A program made the position numbers and the translations under genes. Below the pieces are notes generated by a model. The model was not told the DNA's origin. It saw only the letters and a program-made list of their open reading frames with translations, and did no database searches. This document shows positions 6,769-8,862 of a DNA stretch of 8,862 bases, one piece after another (the first letter of the stretch is position 1; each line of letters begins with the position of its first letter). Source of the DNA: an uncultured Eubacteriales bacterium (GTDB lineage: Bacteria > Bacillota > Clostridia > Oscillospirales > Ruminococcaceae); contig CABUOE010000087.1 of NCBI GenBank assembly GCA_902493155.1, positions 1 through 8,862 on the forward strand. The letters are read 5' to 3'.

Positions 6769-7644
6769 CTACTGCCTCTTCGCCTGCTTACTGAGCCGTT
6801 CTCCCAACAGCTCGGCATCCTCTTTCATGCCGCTGATGGAGCCTAGAAACAGCGGCTTTCCTTCCTCGTAGTAAAATCCCTTGAGGCTGATCTGATCGTC
6901 CAAGACCTCTGCAAAAGCCGCCACTGGGGCGGTGCAGCCGCCGTCCAGCGACTTGACGAAGCTCCGCTCCGCCAGAGAAACGTACCAGGATTCGAGGCAG
7001 TTAAACTCCTCAAGATAGCTGTGGTCTTCCCCCAGCCGCCCCTGTACCGCGATGATACCCTGGCTGGCGGCGGGCAGGATTTCGTTTGTGGAAAAATACC
7101 GGCTGATGCGATTTTGCAGCCCCAGCCGCTCAATGCCGGCCGCCGCCAGCACCAGCGCGCCGTATTCGCCCTCAGCCAGCTTATGAAGCCGTGTCTGGAC
7201 GTTTCCCCGCACCGGTTTGCAGGGATTTTCCGGGAAAAGGGCGGAAAGCTGGAGCTGCCGCCGCAAGCTGGCGCAGCCGATGGGTTTGCCCGTTTCCAGT
7301 CCCTCCGCTCCTTGAGGCAGAATCAGCACGTCCCGCGGATCAGCCCGTTTTGACAGCGCCACTACAGGAAGCTGTTCGGACAAAATCATGGGCAGATCCT
7401 TGTAGCTGTGGACGGTGATGTCTACAGCCCCTGACAAAAGCGCTTCGTCCAGTTCCTTGACGAAAAGCCCCTTGCCGCCGATTTGTTCCAGCGTCCGGTC
7501 GAGGATTTTATCGCCGGTGGTCTTCATTTTAATGAGCTCCACTGTGATTTCCGGGTGATGTTTCCTGATGCTGTCGATGACAAGCTGGGTCTGGATCAGC
7601 GCCAGCTTGCTGTCCCGGCTGCCGATGCGGATAATACGGTTCAT
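6769..7644 (-). CDS. hemC: Hydroxymethylbilane synthase (porphobilinogen deaminase) HemC
   Basis: Polymerises four porphobilinogens into linear hydroxymethylbilane using a covalently bound dipyrromethane cofactor. At 291 residues it is slightly short of the usual 300-315. Visible features: IGSRDSKLALIQTQ (7-20), KTTGDKI (41-47), VHSYKDLP (78-85) with expected catalytic Asp83, RADPRDVLI (100-108), SLRR (126-129) with substrate-binding arginines 128 and 129, RGNVQTRL (146-153), and the cofactor-attachment Cys237 in LDGGCTAPVAAF. Oddity: the usual PAxGQGxLAIExR motif reads PAASQGIIAVQGR (191-203). Start: the ATG at 7644 has GAAAGG 8 bases upstream; a GTG at 7668 would add eight residues, overlap the preceding gene and place that site inside the gene. 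It lies 13 bases after the cobK-sirC stop. Confidence 0.96.
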   Translation of the reverse strand: MNRIIRIGSRDSKLALIQTQLVIDSIRKHHPEITVELIKMKTTGDKILDRTLEQIGGKGLFVKELDEALLSGAVDITVHSYKDLPMILSEQLPVVALSKRADPRDVLILPQGAEGLETGKPIGCASLRRQLQLSALFPENPCKPVRGNVQTRLHKLAEGEYGALVLAAAGIERLGLQNRISRYFSTNEILPAASQGIIAVQGRLGEDHSYLEEFNCLESWYVSLAERSFVKSLDGGCTAPVAAFAEVLDDQISLKGFYYEEGKPLFLGSISGMKEDAELLGERLSKQAKRQ

Positions 7645-7652
7645 AGGGCCCG

Positions 7653-7658
7653 CCTTTC
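7653..7658 (-). promoter_or_regulatory. Ribosome binding site deciding the hemC start
   Basis: GAAAGG, 8 bases before the ATG at 7644, shares its first G with the TAG stop of the preceding gene. It supports ATG 7644 over GTG 7668 and suggests coupled translation. Confidence 0.7.
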
Positions 7659-8862
7659 TATTTTCCACTTAAATTTTCTTGCAACAATTGTCTGATTTTC
7701 TCGGCCTGCTCCCGGACAAGACGGTGGTCTTTCCCGTCCTTGGAGACAAATCCGCCTACGAGATTTCCTTCTTCCACCACCGCCGGGAAATAAAAGCTGC
7801 TCTCCTCCCGGCTGTCAGAGACGCTGACGGGGATGCGAAGGGCTTTCGCCGCCTCCCCCACTGTCCGGTTCAGCGCCCGGTCGTCGGTGGCCGCCGTCAC
7901 CAGGGCGAAACAGGGGCTCACGTCGTCCCGGTACTTCCGTTTCTCCCAGCGGATTTTCCCTTCAGAGGCCCACGCTTCCACCGCCGCCGAGCCTTGAGGC
8001 GCCACTACCGTGACGTCTGCACCGAACCGCAGCAGCGTCTTCACCCGGCGGGAGGCGATTTCGCCGCCCCCCACCACCAAAACCTGCTTGCCGTCAAGGT
8101 CGATAAAGGCGGGAAATCGGGGAACCACCGGACTTTCCGGCGGTCGCTCCGGCACATCAAACCGCCGCCGCAGTTCGTCCTGCACCTGCTCTAATGTAAA
8201 CCCTGTTTCCTCGGGCCGGGCGATGACCACCGTTGTCACACCGCACTGCCGGGCGGCCATAAGCTTTTCAGGAAAGCCCCCTTCCCGTCCGGTGTCCTTG
8301 GTGACCAGGTATTTGGCCTTCACCTGCCGAAGCAGCGCGGCGTTCAGTTCCGTCGAAAAAGGCCCCTGCATGGCGATAATGTGCTTGGGGCTGAGCCCCA
8401 GCTCCCGGCATTGACTGAAAACTTCCCCGCTGGGGAGCACCCGCGCGTAAAACCGCTCCGAAAAACCGCTTACTCCCGCAAATGCGGAAAGCTCCTTGCT
8501 TCCGGTAGTCAGCAAAACGCTGCCCTCCCGATTTTCCAGCCATTTTGCCGCTTCCTGGGCGCTTTCCACCATGACGCAGCCGGATAAATCCCGTTCCCCC
8601 TGCGGCCGCAGCAGCCGCAGATACTCGGCGCTCCGGCTTTTGCAGGCCGCTTTCAGGTTTATACTCACCTCCCGGGCATAGGGATGGGTAGCGTCGATGA
8701 CGAGGCTTCCCTCTGTGAGCGCCGCCTCCATCTCCGCCTCATTCAGCCGCCCTTCGTGAATGGTCAGCCCCGGCCCTGCGGGAAAAATCTCTTTCCCGTA
8801 TTCGGTGGCGACGAAAACATCAGTACAAAGGCCCGCTTTGCTCAAAAACTCGCCGCAAAGCC
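7658..8862 (-). CDS. Precorrin-6A reductase / precorrin-2 dehydrogenase fusion (CobK/CbiJ-SirC), 5' end beyond window
   Basis: One continuous frame with 400 complete visible codons and no stop before the right edge. The in-frame TTG at 8845 sits inside the conserved CobK N-terminal region, so the true start is off-window; the GTTEGR-type N-terminus is missing. Positions are counted from the first visible full codon. CobK/CbiJ domain (about 1-230), reducing the precorrin-6A macrocycle with NAD(P)H: VATEYG (17-22), IDATHPYA (55-62), MQGPFS (164-169), TKDTGREGG (187-195). A proline-rich linker (about 235-248) leads to a SirC/Met8-type domain (249-400) that oxidises precorrin-2 to sirohydrochlorin with NAD+. 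Its features are FIDLDGK (252-258), the dinucleotide loop VVGGGEIASRRV (262-273), TAATDDRALN (322-331), and SVSDSREESSFYFPA (346-360), where Asp349 aligns with the expected catalytic aspartate. The C-terminal helical part is short. It is followed by hemC after 13 bases. Confidence 0.9.
   Translation of the reverse strand, partial: LCGEFLSKAGLCTDVFVATEYGKEIFPAGPGLTIHEGRLNEAEMEAALTEGSLVIDATHPYAREVSINLKAACKSRSAEYLRLLRPQGERDLSGCVMVESAQEAAKWLENREGSVLLTTGSKELSAFAGVSGFSERFYARVLPSGEVFSQCRELGLSPKHIIAMQGPFSTELNAALLRQVKAKYLVTKDTGREGGFPEKLMAARQCGVTTVVIARPEETGFTLEQVQDELRRRFDVPERPPESPVVPRFPAFIDLDGKQVLVVGGGEIASRRVKTLLRFGADVTVVAPQGSAAVEAWASEGKIRWEKRKYRDDVSPCFALVTAATDDRALNRTVGEAAKALRIPVSVSDSREESSFYFPAVVEEGNLVGGFVSKDGKDHRLVREQAEKIRQLLQENLSGK

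Larger units (their letters stand above)
1..8862 (-). other. Co-oriented uroporphyrinogen III / cobalamin operon segment
   Basis: All eight genes share a strand. Junctions, in order of transcription, are 13, about 52, 17, minus 1, 16, 41 and 68 bases. No hairpin-plus-U-run terminator is visible in any gap, so read-through from cobK-sirC to cbiA is likely. The 5' leader of the operon, where a cobalamin riboswitch would be expected, lies outside the window. Confidence 0.8.

Noticed and set aside
7666..7668. GTG as start of hemC
   Set aside because: It overlaps the preceding gene, adds eight residues before the conserved N-terminus, and puts the GAAAGG ribosome site inside the coding region.
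7679..8194. Plus-strand open frame opposite the SirC domain
   Set aside because: It is a shadow frame; the minus-strand dehydrogenase motifs account for this sequence.
8843..8845. TTG as start of the CobK-SirC gene
   Set aside because: The open frame continues to the window edge, and the codons before it fit the CobK N-terminal helix, so it encodes an internal leucine.
1..8862. Cobalamin riboswitch, tRNA, CRISPR, transposon or phage sequence
   Set aside because: All gaps between genes are 68 bases or shorter and hold no such structure. No repeat arrays, terminal inverted repeats or transposase/integrase motifs are visible on either strand.

Overview
The window is a tightly packed, single-direction (minus-strand) tetrapyrrole gene cluster that makes uroporphyrinogen III from glutamate-1-semialdehyde and carries it into anaerobic cobalamin (B12) and siroheme synthesis. 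Read in the direction of transcription, from high to low coordinate, the order is: cobK-sirC fusion (5' end outside the window), hemC, cobA-hemD fusion, hemB, hemL, short cbiX, cbiE-cbiT fusion, then cbiA (3' end outside the window). Eight genes therefore encode eleven enzyme domains. No RNA gene, mobile element, CRISPR array, integrase or recognisable riboswitch is visible.

The organism is most likely a moderately GC-rich anaerobic Firmicute of class Clostridia. The reasons are: the C5 (HemL) route to aminolevulinate; the clostridial hemC/cobA-hemD/hemB/hemL arrangement; strong AG-rich Shine-Dalgarno sequences; the early-cobalt anaerobic corrin enzymes CbiX, CbiE-CbiT and CbiA; and a cysteine-type zinc HemB. 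This is inference from gene content and style; no species can be named.

Layout: 7658-8862 holds the CobK-SirC fusion. 5235-7644 holds hemC and cobA-hemD. 2939-5217 holds hemB and hemL, which overlap by one base (TGATG). 1301-2922 holds cbiX and cbiE-cbiT. 1233-1300 is an AT-rich 68-base gap, the longest in the window, containing a perfect 7+7 inverted repeat and a possible internal promoter. 1-1232 holds cbiA, an open frame that leaves the window without a stop.

How the genes work together: HemL makes 5-aminolevulinate, HemB makes porphobilinogen, HemC makes hydroxymethylbilane, and the HemD domain closes it to uroporphyrinogen III. The CobA domain methylates that to precorrin-2, the SirC domain oxidises it to sirohydrochlorin, and CbiX inserts cobalt. 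CbiE, CbiT and CobK/CbiJ act later in corrin-ring formation, and CbiA amidates cobyrinate at a and c. No hemE, hemF/N, hemG/Y or hemH is present here, and hemA is also absent, so the cluster looks devoted to corrinoid/siroheme rather than protoheme. Most of this is well-known biochemistry. The least ordinary items are the CobK-SirC fusion and the dyad upstream of cbiA.
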